Part shown: positions 24,226 through 31,139 of the stretch, in pieces | Position numbering within the stretch: position 1 is the first letter of the stretch | Layout: each line of letters begins with the position of its first letter | Assembly: GCA_910579725.1 (NCBI GenBank) | Contig: CAJTUD010000010.1 | Location: 22,039-53,177, forward strand | DNA: 31,139 nt | Reading direction: 5' to 3' | Source of the DNA: an uncultured Oscillospiraceae bacterium | GTDB lineage: Bacteria; Bacillota; Clostridia; Oscillospirales; Oscillospiraceae | Made by a program: the position numbers and the translations under genes | The notes under the pieces: model-generated | Told to the model about the DNA's origin: nothing | The model's database searches: none | Seen by the model: the letters and a program-made list of their open reading frames with translations, nothing else

Positions 24226-24499
24226 ATTTTTTCTCCTTTTCCTGGTAGTGTGGGATCAGTTCCTCCTTAAAGCCCGGAGAAAGATCTCCGGCCAGGCTGC
24301 CCCTCTGCCAAAGGGCAGTCCTTTTGCTGATATAGACGAAATCGCCTTAAAAAGGTTCCCTGATATGCGGAGATTTATGACCACTCTGATTTACGCATAC
24401 TCTCCTTCTCCCGTCAGTCAGAAATTTCACGCAAAAACTTCCCCCTTCCGGGATAATGTGATATACTGAAGCCAATATGGGAAACAGCGAGGAATTTTC

Positions 24500-27157
24500 A
24501 TGAGCAAACTGGTTATCGGCATTCTGGCCCATGTGGACGCAGGAAAAACCACCTTGTCTGAGGCCATTCTGTATCAGACTGGGGCCATCCGCTCTCTGGG
24601 CCGGGTGGATCACCAGAACGCCTTTCTGGACACGGAGGAACTGGAGCGGGAACGGGGAATCACCATTTTTTCCAAGCAGGCAATATTTTCTCTGGGGGAC
24701 AGGGAGGTCACGCTGCTGGACACCCCAGGCCACGTGGACTTCTCCGCTGAAATGGAGCGGGCCTTGCAGGTGCTGGACTGCGCCGTACTGGTGGTCAGCG
24801 GCTCCGACGGCGTCCAGGCGCACACCCTGACTCTTTGGCGACTGCTGGCCGGGCACAACATCCCCACGTTTTTATTCATCAACAAAATGGATCTGGCCGG
24901 GACAGACCGGGAAGCCCTGCTGGCCTCTCTCACCCGCCGGCTGGGAGAGGGCTTTGTGGACTTTGGCGCTTCCCGGGATGCGGTGTGGGAGGAGGCCGCC
25001 ACCGCCAGCGAGGAGGCTCTGACGGAATATCTGGACACGGGGGCGCTTTCGGACACTGCGCTCCGGGAGCTGATCAGGTCCAGGGCTGTATTCCCCTGCT
25101 GGTTCGGCTCCGCGCTGAAACTGACGGGGGTAAGCGAGTTTCTGGAGGGCCTGTCCCGGTACGCCCCCCGGAAGAGCTACCCCTCCCAGTTTGGAGCCAA
25201 GGTTTTCAAAATCGGCCGGGATCCGCAGGGTGCGCGGCTGACCTGGATGAAAATCACCGGAGGCAGCCTCCGGCCCAAAACGCTCCTCTCCGGTACAGAC
25301 CGGCAGGGCGCAGCCTGGGAGGAAAAGGCCGAACAGCTGAGGCTCTGCTCCGGCGCCCGCTTCCGTCTTCTGGAGGAGGCGGAGGCAGGTACGGTCTGCG
25401 CCGTCACAGGTCTGAACCACACCTTCCCCGGTCAGGGGTTGGGAACGGAGGCAGCCTCCGCTCCGCCAAAGCTGGAACCGGTGCTGAACTACCGTCTGCT
25501 CCTGCCGGAAGGCGCGGATCCTCATACAGCACTGGACAAGCTCCGTCTCTTGTCGGAGGAGGACCCGCAGCTCCACATCATCTGGAACGAACGCCTCCAG
25601 CAGATTCATGTCCGCCTGATGGGGCAGGTCCAGCTGGAGGTCCTCCGCCGGCTGATTTTCCAGCGGTTTGGCCTCGCCGTGGACTTCGGCGCAGGGGGCA
25701 TTTTGTACAAGGAGACTATCGCCGCCCCGGCAGAAGGAATCGGCCACTATGAGCCCCTGCGGCATTACGCGGAGGTCCGCCTCCTGCTGGAGCCGCTGCC
25801 CCGGGGCAGCGGCGTACGCTTCGCTTCAACATGCAGCGCGGATGAGCTGGAGCGCAACTGGCAGCGGCTGGTACTGACTCATCTGGCAGAGAAAACCCAT
25901 CTGGGGGTCCTCACCGGCTCCCCCATCACGGACATACAAATCACTCTGACGGCAGGCCGGGCCCACCTTAAGCACACCGAGGGCGGCGACTTCCGGCAGG
26001 CCACCTACCGCGCAGTGCGCCAGGGGCTCATGACTGCCCGGAGCCTGCTGCTGGAGCCCTGGTACAGCTTTCGGCTGGAGGTTCCGGGGGAAAATCTGGG
26101 CCGGGCCATGACCGATGTGCAGCAGATGGGGGGCCGGTTTGATCCTCCGGAAATCCTGGGAGAGACAGCCCTGCTCACCGGCAGCGCCCCGGTATCGAAG
26201 CTGGGAGAATACTGGCAGACTGTGGCCGCCTACACCCGGGGCCGGGGGCGTCTGACCTGCGCCCTGGCGGGCTATGAGGAATGCCACAACGGACCGGAGA
26301 TCATCGCAGAGCTGGCCTATGATCCGGAGGCGGATCTGGACAATTCTCCGGACTCCATTTTCTGCGCCCACGGGGCAGGCTTTCCGGTGAAGTGGAATCA
26401 GGTTCCTGCATTCGCCCACCTGGAAACCGGTCTGGAAGAGGTCCCGCCGGAGGCTGCGCCGCAGACACAGATGTCCTCCAGCCCCCGCCCGGCGGTCCCC
26501 TATCCCTCCTCCCAGGCGGAGGAGAAGTCCCTGCAAGCTATTTTTGAGCGGACCTACGGTCAGGTCAGGCGGAAAGGTCCGGATCCCGGTGAGGCCTTCC
26601 GCTCCCCGCCCAAGCCGCCGCCCACCCTGTCCAGACGCACTGTGCCTTCCCGCGCGGCAGGACAGGAGTACCTGCTGGTGGATGGATACAATATCATCTT
26701 TGCCTGGGACGAGCTGAAGGCCGTGGCGAGGAATAGCCTGGAGGGTGCGCGGAACCTGCTGACAGATCTGCTGTGCAACTACCAGGGCTACCAGAAGTGC
26801 GTGGTGATTCTGGTCTTTGACGCTTACAAGGTAAAGGGGAATCCCGGCTCGGTGGAGCACTGCCGAAACATCCACGTGGTCTATACCAAGGAGGCGGAGA
26901 CCGCCGATGCATATATTGAGCGGGCCACCTATGAGATTGCCCGCGCCAATCCGGACCGCCGGGTCAGGGTTGTCACGTCAGACAGCCTGGAGCAGCTGAT
27001 CATCCTGGGCCACGGGGCAATCCGGGTCTCCGCCCGGGAGTTTCAGGAGGAGGTGGAGGCAGCCGAGGGCCATATTGCGGAGATCATTGAGCGCAACAAC
27101 CTCAGGGGCCGCTCCTTCCGCCAGCTGCGCCACCAGCTGAAGGACGGCGGCGCGTGA
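24500..27157 (+). CDS. Tet(M)/EF-G-like ribosomal GTPase fused to a YacP/Rae1-type NYN nuclease
   Basis: An 885-residue fusion. Residues 1-600 are a complete translation GTPase of the ribosomal-protection type: G1 AHVDAGKT (10-17), G2 RGITI (52-56), G3 DTPGH (74-78), G4 NKMD (128-131), G5 GSA (203-205), then EF-G-like domains II to V ending near ARGYEEC-type strands at about 595. A Pro-rich linker follows (about 645-720). Residues 723-870 are a YacP/Rae1 NYN domain with acidic site residues D728 (VDGYN), D774 (VFDAYK), the E798/D803 pair (TKEAETADAY) and D828 (TSDSLEQL). Rae1 of B. subtilis cuts mRNA in the ribosomal A site. Where Tet(M) has its YSPVS loop, this protein reads HLKHTEGGDFR (about 490-500), so tetracycline resistance is unlikely. 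SD GAGG, 7 nt from the ATG. Confidence 0.9.
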   Translation: MSKLVIGILAHVDAGKTTLSEAILYQTGAIRSLGRVDHQNAFLDTEELERERGITIFSKQAIFSLGDREVTLLDTPGHVDFSAEMERALQVLDCAVLVVSGSDGVQAHTLTLWRLLAGHNIPTFLFINKMDLAGTDREALLASLTRRLGEGFVDFGASRDAVWEEAATASEEALTEYLDTGALSDTALRELIRSRAVFPCWFGSALKLTGVSEFLEGLSRYAPRKSYPSQFGAKVFKIGRDPQGARLTWMKITGGSLRPKTLLSGTDRQGAAWEEKAEQLRLCSGARFRLLEEAEAGTVCAVTGLNHTFPGQGLGTEAASAPPKLEPVLNYRLLLPEGADPHTALDKLRLLSEEDPQLHIIWNERLQQIHVRLMGQVQLEVLRRLIFQRFGLAVDFGAGGILYKETIAAPAEGIGHYEPLRHYAEVRLLLEPLPRGSGVRFASTCSADELERNWQRLVLTHLAEKTHLGVLTGSPITDIQITLTAGRAHLKHTEGGDFRQATYRAVRQGLMTARSLLLEPWYSFRLEVPGENLGRAMTDVQQMGGRFDPPEILGETALLTGSAPVSKLGEYWQTVAAYTRGRGRLTCALAGYEECHNGPEIIAELAYDPEADLDNSPDSIFCAHGAGFPVKWNQVPAFAHLETGLEEVPPEAAPQTQMSSSPRPAVPYPSSQAEEKSLQAIFERTYGQVRRKGPDPGEAFRSPPKPPPTLSRRTVPSRAAGQEYLLVDGYNIIFAWDELKAVARNSLEGARNLLTDLLCNYQGYQKCVVILVFDAYKVKGNPGSVEHCRNIHVVYTKEAETADAYIERATYEIARANPDRRVRVVTSDSLEQLIILGHGAIRVSAREFQEEVEAAEGHIAEIIERNNLRGRSFRQLRHQLKDGGA

Positions 27158-27183
27158 ATGGCTTCTCCGGCGGGAAATGGCCC

Positions 27184-27212
27184 TTTACTTGCCCCTTCTA
27201 ATCCGCTATAAT
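27184..27212 (+). promoter_or_regulatory. Promoter of the flavodoxin-like gene
   Basis: TTTACT (27184-27189), 17 bp, TATAAT (27207-27212). The -10 box is perfect and the -35 box weak. Confidence 0.65.
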
Positions 27213-27237
27213 GGGCATATCATAACAGAAGGCGGCC

Positions 27238-27249
27238 GTTTCCGGAAAC
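27238..27249. promoter_or_regulatory. Candidate operator palindrome
   Basis: GTTTCCGGAAAC is a perfect 12-bp palindrome about 20-30 nt past the predicted transcription start and before the SD. A repressor bound here would block transcription of the flavodoxin-like gene. Confidence 0.35.
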
Positions 27250-27291
27250 CCGGCGCGGCCCTCCACTCCAACACAGAAAGGATGACGACAT

Positions 27292-27909
27292 ATGAAAGTC
27301 CTGATGCTTAACGGCAGCCCCCGTCCCAATGGCAACACTGCCGCCGCTCTCCATGAGATGGAGAAGGTTTTCGCCCAGGAGGGTGTGGAAACCGAGATCC
27401 TCCACATTGGAAACCGGGATATCCGCAGCTGCACCGCCTGCCTCAAATGCCGGGAAACCGGCAAGTGCGTCTTTGACGATCTGGTCAACGAGACCGCCCC
27501 TAAATTCCAGGCCAGCGACGGCCTTGTGGCAGGCAGTCCGGTGTATTACGCCTCTGCCAACGCAACTCTGGTTGCCTTTCTCACCCGGTTGTTTTACAGT
27601 ACAGGCTTTGACAAAACCATGAAGGTGGGAGCCAGCGTGGTGGCCGCCCGCCGGGGCGGACTGTCCGCCGCCTTTGACGAGCTGAACAAGTTTTTCACCA
27701 TCTCCGGGATGCCGGTGGCCTCCGGTCAGTACTGGAACAGCGTTCACGGCGCGGCACCCGGCGAGGCCGCCCAGGACGCGGAGGGCATGCAGTCCATGCG
27801 GACCCTGGCCCGGAATATGACCTTCCTCATGCGGGGCGTGGCTCTGGCAAAGGAGAAATACGGCCTTCCGGAGCGGGAGACTCCCCAGAGAACAAACTTC
27901 ATCCGGTAA
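27292..27909 (+). CDS. Flavodoxin-fold NAD(P)H-dependent FMN reductase
   Basis: A 205-residue flavoprotein of the FMN reductase / iron-sulfur flavoprotein group. The FMN phosphate loop is GSPRPNGNT (8-16). Residues 47-59 read CTACLKCRETGKC, a cysteine set (about C47, C50, C53, C59) like that found in iron-sulfur flavoproteins, though the spacing here is not proof of a cluster. The loop GSPVYYASANA (about 81-91) contacts the flavin ring. It probably moves electrons to quinones, nitro compounds or other small acceptors. The ATG has SD AAAGGA, 9 nt away. It has its own promoter, a palindrome in the leader, and a shared terminator with the convergent DUF3786 gene. Confidence 0.88.
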   Translation: MKVLMLNGSPRPNGNTAAALHEMEKVFAQEGVETEILHIGNRDIRSCTACLKCRETGKCVFDDLVNETAPKFQASDGLVAGSPVYYASANATLVAFLTRLFYSTGFDKTMKVGASVVAARRGGLSAAFDELNKFFTISGMPVASGQYWNSVHGAAPGEAAQDAEGMQSMRTLARNMTFLMRGVALAKEKYGLPERETPQRTNFIR

Positions 27910-27950
27910 AAAACGGAGAGCTGATTTTACAATCAGCTCTCCATTTTTAT
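27908..27950. terminator. Bidirectional terminator between convergent genes
   Basis: GGAGAGCTGATT, loop TTAC, AATCAGCTCTCC, with A-runs before and T-runs after. It serves the flavodoxin-like gene (+) and the DUF3786 gene (-); the stop codon of the latter lies inside the stem. Confidence 0.88.
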
Positions 27951-28559
27951 CAGCTCTTCCAGCCTCTCCAGCAGCCGTCCCGCCGCGTAATAGGTGGTTT
28001 CATAGCGCATGAAATCCAGCGTCCGACGATCCCACATGATTTTCAGTACAGCGTCAAACTCGTCGTCCGCATCCCAGAATTGCAGCGTCACCGGGAGAAA
28101 ATCGAACATGGGAATCTGGTAGGAAACGTCCCCCACGCGCCCGGGTATCCCGCCTAATTTCTCGCAGGCGGCCTTCAGCGCCTCCGTCCGGTGGGTGAAC
28201 GCCCTGGCGCTGCCGTCGAAGAGATTGCCGCCCAGATAGGCGGTTTTCGCAATCCCGTCCAGATCGTTCACCCGAACAAACTCCCCGCTGAGACGGCAAT
28301 CCGGTTTGGACTCGCACAGAACGTCAAAGATCGTCAGCGTCTCATTGAATCCCGCGTGAACCGGTCCGTCCGCATCCATCCGCTCCACACGGCCCGTCTT
28401 CCGGTCCACACGGTAGGCGCAGGACAGAAAACGGAGGAAAATATAGGCTTCATCGTGTTCCAGGCGGAACTTTTCAATCATTCCATGCTGATCGTATTTG
28501 ACAAAATCTCCCTCCACCCGGTCCCGGGTCAATTCATAATTTGATTTGCGTTTATCCAT
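27933..28559 (-). CDS. DUF3786-family protein
   Basis: A 208-residue soluble protein recognised as DUF3786 by its C-terminal block: MFDFLPVTLQFWDADDEF, then IMWDRRTLDFMRYETTYY and a final LLERL. It has no signal peptide and no known catalytic motif. The role of the family is unknown. The ATG has SD AGAGAGG, 6 nt away. The last codons lie in the shared terminator stem, so the gene's end is fixed by that hairpin. The flavodoxin-like gene faces it, and no operon partner is close on its own strand. Confidence 0.8.
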   Translation of the reverse strand: MDKRKSNYELTRDRVEGDFVKYDQHGMIEKFRLEHDEAYIFLRFLSCAYRVDRKTGRVERMDADGPVHAGFNETLTIFDVLCESKPDCRLSGEFVRVNDLDGIAKTAYLGGNLFDGSARAFTHRTEALKAACEKLGGIPGRVGDVSYQIPMFDFLPVTLQFWDADDEFDAVLKIMWDRRTLDFMRYETTYYAAGRLLERLEELIKMES

Positions 28560-28725
28560 AAGGTTCCTCTCTCTCCGGTTTTCAGCAATACCATCATTTC
28601 ATAGGGAAAAACGGCCCTCCCATAACGGAAAGAGCTGCCTTATATTGTTTTTATTTCAGCCCGGGTCAGCGCAGCTGCTCCAGCAGCACATCTCTGTGCC
28701 ATATTCCAGCTCGCAATGCTTGAAA

Positions 28726-28758
28726 CAGAGCGGTCCTCCTGCCGGGAGGGCCGCTCTG
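28726..28758 (-). terminator. Terminator of pta
   Basis: On the minus strand CAGAGCGG-CCTCC pairs with GGAGG-CCGCTCTG (one mismatch) and is followed by TTT. It is 11 nt past the pta stop. Confidence 0.75.
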
Positions 28759-28768
28759 CCTTATTTTC

Positions 28769-29782
28769 TTACTTCATCCCCGCCGTGATGATAGCCATCT
28801 TATAGACCTCCTCGGCGTTACATCCCCGGGAGAGATCGTTGATGGGGGCGTTCAGGCCCTGGAGAATGGGGCCGTAAGCCTCATAGCCGCCCAGACGCTG
28901 GGCGATCTTGTAGCCGATGTTGCCCGCCTCAATGTTGGGGAAGACAAAGGTGTTGGCATAGCCAGCCACCTTGCTGCCAGGGAACTTCAGCTGGCCCACC
29001 GTGGGAGAGACGGCGGCGTCAAATTGCATTTCGCCGTCGATGGCAAACTCCGGGGCCATCTCCTGGGCAGCCTTGGTTGCCGCGGCGGACAGGGGCACAG
29101 TAGCTCCCTTGCCAGAGCCCTTGGTGGAGAAGCTGAGCATAGCCACCTTGGGCTCGATGCCAAAGAACCGGGCGGTGCGGGCGGACTCCACGGCCACCTC
29201 CGCCAGCTTCTGGGCGGCAGAAACGGTGACATTGCCCTCCTTGTCCACGCTGTCCTCATAGGAAATGTTGATGGCGCAGTCACCCATGCACAGCATCCGC
29301 AGGGCCTCGTCGCCGGTGTCCCGTTTCATGATGAAACAGGAGGAAACCAGATGGGCGCCGGGCTTGGTCTTGATGAGCTGAAGGGCGGGACGGACGGTGT
29401 CGGCGGTGGAATAGGTGGCGCCTCCCAGCAGGGCGTCGGCCTTGCCCATCTTCACCAGCATGGTGCCGAAGTAGTTCCCCTTTTTCAGCGCGGCGCGGCA
29501 GTCATCCTCGCTCATCTTGCCTTTGCGCAGCTCAACCATTTTGGCCACCATACCGTCCATGCCCTCATAGGTCTCGGGATCAATGATCTCGGCCTTGCTG
29601 ACATCGAAACCGTTCTTCTCCGCGGCAGAGTTGACCTCGTCCACGTTGCCCACCAGGATCACATTCATCAAGTCCTCTTTGATGAGCCGGGCAGCGGCCT
29701 CCTGAATGCGTGCATCGGGACCCTCGGTAAAGACAATGGTGCGGCGGTTTTCCTTCAAATTGTTCAAAAGAGCGGTAAACAT
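28769..29782 (-). CDS. pta: Phosphate acetyltransferase
   Basis: Converts acetyl-CoA and phosphate to acetyl phosphate, the step before acetate kinase in fermentative ATP formation. It has 337 residues, typical for the short class. Family blocks seen are IVFTEGPDARIQEAA at the start, GGATYSTADTVRPALQ in the middle, and FPNIEAGNIGYKIAQRLGG and GPILQGLNAPINDLSRG at the end. The start was set at the ATG at 29782 (SD GGAGG, 9 nt away); the open frame continues 29 codons upstream, across the promoter. It is a single-gene unit with its own promoter and terminator; ackA is not in the window. Confidence 0.96.
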   Translation of the reverse strand: MFTALLNNLKENRRTIVFTEGPDARIQEAAARLIKEDLMNVILVGNVDEVNSAAEKNGFDVSKAEIIDPETYEGMDGMVAKMVELRKGKMSEDDCRAALKKGNYFGTMLVKMGKADALLGGATYSTADTVRPALQLIKTKPGAHLVSSCFIMKRDTGDEALRMLCMGDCAINISYEDSVDKEGNVTVSAAQKLAEVAVESARTARFFGIEPKVAMLSFSTKGSGKGATVPLSAAATKAAQEMAPEFAIDGEMQFDAAVSPTVGQLKFPGSKVAGYANTFVFPNIEAGNIGYKIAQRLGGYEAYGPILQGLNAPINDLSRGCNAEEVYKMAIITAGMK

Positions 29783-29840
29783 AGCTTGCTTCCTCCGTAT
29801 GTAATGGTAATTACGGGACAAAACCCGCGCAGATATTTTT

Positions 29841-29869
29841 ATTATACACCAACCGCCGCCGCCGCTCAA
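29841..29869 (-). promoter_or_regulatory. Promoter of pta
   Basis: Minus strand TTGAGC (29864-29869), 17 bp, TATAAT (29841-29846), leader about 50 nt. Confidence 0.75.
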
Positions 29870-29908
29870 TGGGGAATTCGCAAATTTTTGAAAATGTGTG
29901 GAATGACG

Positions 29909-29943
29909 AAAAACGGACCGGCAGGAAGGTTCCCGCCGGTCCG
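29909..29943 (-). terminator. Terminator of the unrecognised 227-residue gene
   Basis: On the minus strand CGGACCGGCGGGAA pairs with TTCCTGCCGGTCCG and is followed by TTTTT, 20 nt past the stop codon. Confidence 0.85.
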
Positions 29944-29963
29944 CCTCTCTTTTTCTATATCCG

Positions 29964-30647
29964 TTACTCTTCCATAAGGCCCGCCTGCCGCACCAGACCG
30001 TTCAGAAACCGGTCCGCAGCTTCCCTGGCGGCCCGGGCATGCTCCTCCGCCGTCTTCACTCCACCTCTGGAGGCCAGAGCATAGGGGTCATTCAGCGCCG
30101 GGGAGCCCCCTGTCAGCATGGTCTTGAGCTGCCTGTAAGCCCACTGCCGCTCTTCGCCGGGCATGTCCTTTGCAAAGTTTTCCGACCAGGAGCATTGGTA
30201 CTTGGAGGTGATGAAGTTCAGGCTTTCCGGAAGGGTGGGACGTTGCGCCTCCTGGAAAGCGTCGGCGTAATAGGACTGGACGGCTTCCCGTTCGGCTATG
30301 GCCTCTTCCGCGTAAGCATCAAAGTACGCCTTGGCCCAGAGGGAACCGTCCGGATCGACGGACGCGTGTTGGTTGACCTTCAGCGGCACCTGGTTCTCAT
30401 CCCGCCAGGCTTGGACCATATCCACGAATTCCTCTCTGGTCATGGAAGCCAGCTTTTCGCCAAAGGGGTCGGCAGGCATATCCATTTTATTGATACCAGC
30501 AGCGCGCTCCGCAGCCTCCGGGGAGATGTGAATTTCATCGTTTCTGGACACGGAAACGGCATCTTCTTTTTTCTCCTTTGAAGGGGCGAAGCGGCCGGTC
30601 TGGATCGTAGAAATCTGATGGGAAAGAGGATTCATATTGACGCTCAT
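29964..30647 (-). CDS. Uncharacterised protein
   Basis: A 227-residue soluble protein that I do not recognise. The first 30 residues are polar and look disordered. A short block, VSRNDEIHISPEAAERAAG (33-51), resembles the D-x-V-x-I-S-x-x-A block near the start of FlgM-like and flagellar proteins, but no sigma-binding domain can be shown. The rest is mostly helical, with two Trp-containing segments (WRDENQVPL and QWAYRQLKTML). The ATG has SD AAGGAGG. It is divergent from the lipoprotein gene and shares about 140 nt of control region with it. It has its own terminator. Confidence 0.7.
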   Translation of the reverse strand: MSVNMNPLSHQISTIQTGRFAPSKEKKEDAVSVSRNDEIHISPEAAERAAGINKMDMPADPFGEKLASMTREEFVDMVQAWRDENQVPLKVNQHASVDPDGSLWAKAYFDAYAEEAIAEREAVQSYYADAFQEAQRPTLPESLNFITSKYQCSWSENFAKDMPGEERQWAYRQLKTMLTGGSPALNDPYALASRGGVKTAEEHARAAREAADRFLNGLVRQAGLMEE

Positions 30648-30725
30648 GGGAGGACCTCCTTATCTCTTCCATATGCTTTAATATCGTCCTTGCGGATAAA
30701 AAATTAAGAGCCGTTAGCCGTTGAA

Positions 30726-30754
30726 TTGACTTCTCCAAGCAGCTATGTTATACT
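30726..30754 (+). promoter_or_regulatory. Promoter of the lipoprotein gene
   Basis: TTGACT (30726-30731), 17 bp, TATACT (30749-30754): a near-consensus sigma-A promoter in the AT-rich divergent region. Confidence 0.8.
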
Positions 30755-30790
30755 TTATCAAAATATTAAATTAAAAGGAGGTTGTATCTT

Positions 30791-31139
30791 GTGAAAAAGA
30801 GCGCCTTTTTCGTACTGTTCCTTTTTCTCTGCCTGGCTCTTCTCTCCGCCTGCTCCGGCAAGCACCGGTTCCTCTCCGGCGAAGTCTCCGAGGTTCGGAC
30901 GGAAGGAGGGGAGATCGTCTCCTTCGTTCTCACAGACAGCGACGGAAAGCGTACCGGCATTCTGGTCCCGGAGGACGTCCACTTTACTTCCCGGGTGGAT
31001 TCAGATACCGGTGCGGGAAAGGAGCTTCTCCTCTCCGGCCAGCCGGGAACCTCCGTCCATGTAGAGTACACCGGTGGAAAGACCTCGCTGGCTACGGACA
31101 GCGGCGAGAAGCTTCCCGCCTATACCGCCTGGTTTGTAG
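30791..31139 (+). CDS. Lipoprotein, partial (cut by window end)
   Basis: The frame opens with GTG, preceded by SD AAGGAGGT 8 nt upstream, and stays open to the window edge for 116 codons. The N-terminus is a lipoprotein signal: MKK, a Phe/Leu-rich core, and a lipobox LSAC with the modified Cys at about residue 21, followed by SGKH. The mature part seen so far reads SGEVSEVRTEGGEIVSFVLT and looks beta-rich, with several short strands (like small OB or beta-barrel domains), but no family can be named. The true stop is beyond the window. Confidence 0.8.
   Translation, partial: MKKSAFFVLFLFLCLALLSACSGKHRFLSGEVSEVRTEGGEIVSFVLTDSDGKRTGILVPEDVHFTSRVDSDTGAGKELLLSGQPGTSVHVEYTGGKTSLATDSGEKLPAYTAWFV

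Noticed and set aside
24500..27157. A plain tetracycline resistance gene
   Set aside because: The domain IV loop that defines Tet(M)-type protection is not present and a nuclease domain is fused at the C-terminus.
1..31139. CRISPR arrays, tRNA or rRNA genes, intact insertion sequences
   Set aside because: No regularly spaced direct repeats, cloverleaf-like sequences, rRNA segments or transposase genes could be seen.

Overview
The window looks like a chromosomal segment of a GC-rich gut-type clostridium (Bacillota, Clostridia, most likely Oscillospiraceae, in the range of Flavonifractor, Lawsonibacter or Oscillibacter). The grounds are Gram-positive sigma-A promoters and strong Shine-Dalgarno (SD) sites, a T-box leader, S-layer-homology (SLH) surface proteins, a Bce-type ABC exporter, a YcxB-like protein and a DUF3786 protein. 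The genus call is inference. From 0 to about 24.2 kb nearly every gene is on the minus strand; the exception is one AT-rich acetyltransferase. No rRNA, tRNA, CRISPR array or intact insertion sequence was seen.

Region 1 (0-8.4 kb, minus strand) is a branched-chain amino acid cluster. A consensus promoter and a T-box attenuator lead into ilvB, ilvN, a small P-loop kinase-like gene and ilvC. A hairpin-rich intergenic stretch of about 530 bp follows, then a transglutaminase-like gene, ilvD and a DUF815 AAA ATPase. Acetolactate synthase, ketol-acid reductoisomerase and dihydroxy-acid dehydratase together make the valine and isoleucine precursors. The kinase-like, transglutaminase-like and ATPase genes are unexpected guests.

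Region 2 (8.4-12.7 kb) holds a plus-strand gene remnant, a protein made of two AbrB-like halves, and a Bce-type ABC module. The module has an ATPase, an FtsX-type permease, a 28-residue membrane peptide and a 77-residue membrane protein, behind a BceR-like inverted repeat. No two-component system is next to it.

Region 3 (12.7-24.2 kb) carries an SLH/WG-repeat surface protein, prmA with a YcxB-like gene, a split ThrE-type exporter (YjjP- and YjjB-like halves), a low-GC GNAT gene, a CPBP protease-like membrane protein, mutS, a SAM methyltransferase behind a perfect consensus promoter, and a second SLH protein.

Region 4 (24.2-31.1 kb) contains the most striking gene: a Tet(M)/EF-G-like ribosomal GTPase fused to a C-terminal YacP/Rae1-type NYN ribonuclease domain. 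It is followed by a flavodoxin-like reductase, a convergent DUF3786 gene, pta, an unrecognised 227-residue protein and, at the window edge, the start of a lipoprotein.

The best candidate for an undescribed system is the GTPase-nuclease fusion at 24.5-27.2 kb. Its GTPase part lacks the domain IV loop that Tet(M) uses against tetracycline. Its C-terminus matches a nuclease known to cut mRNA in the ribosomal A site.
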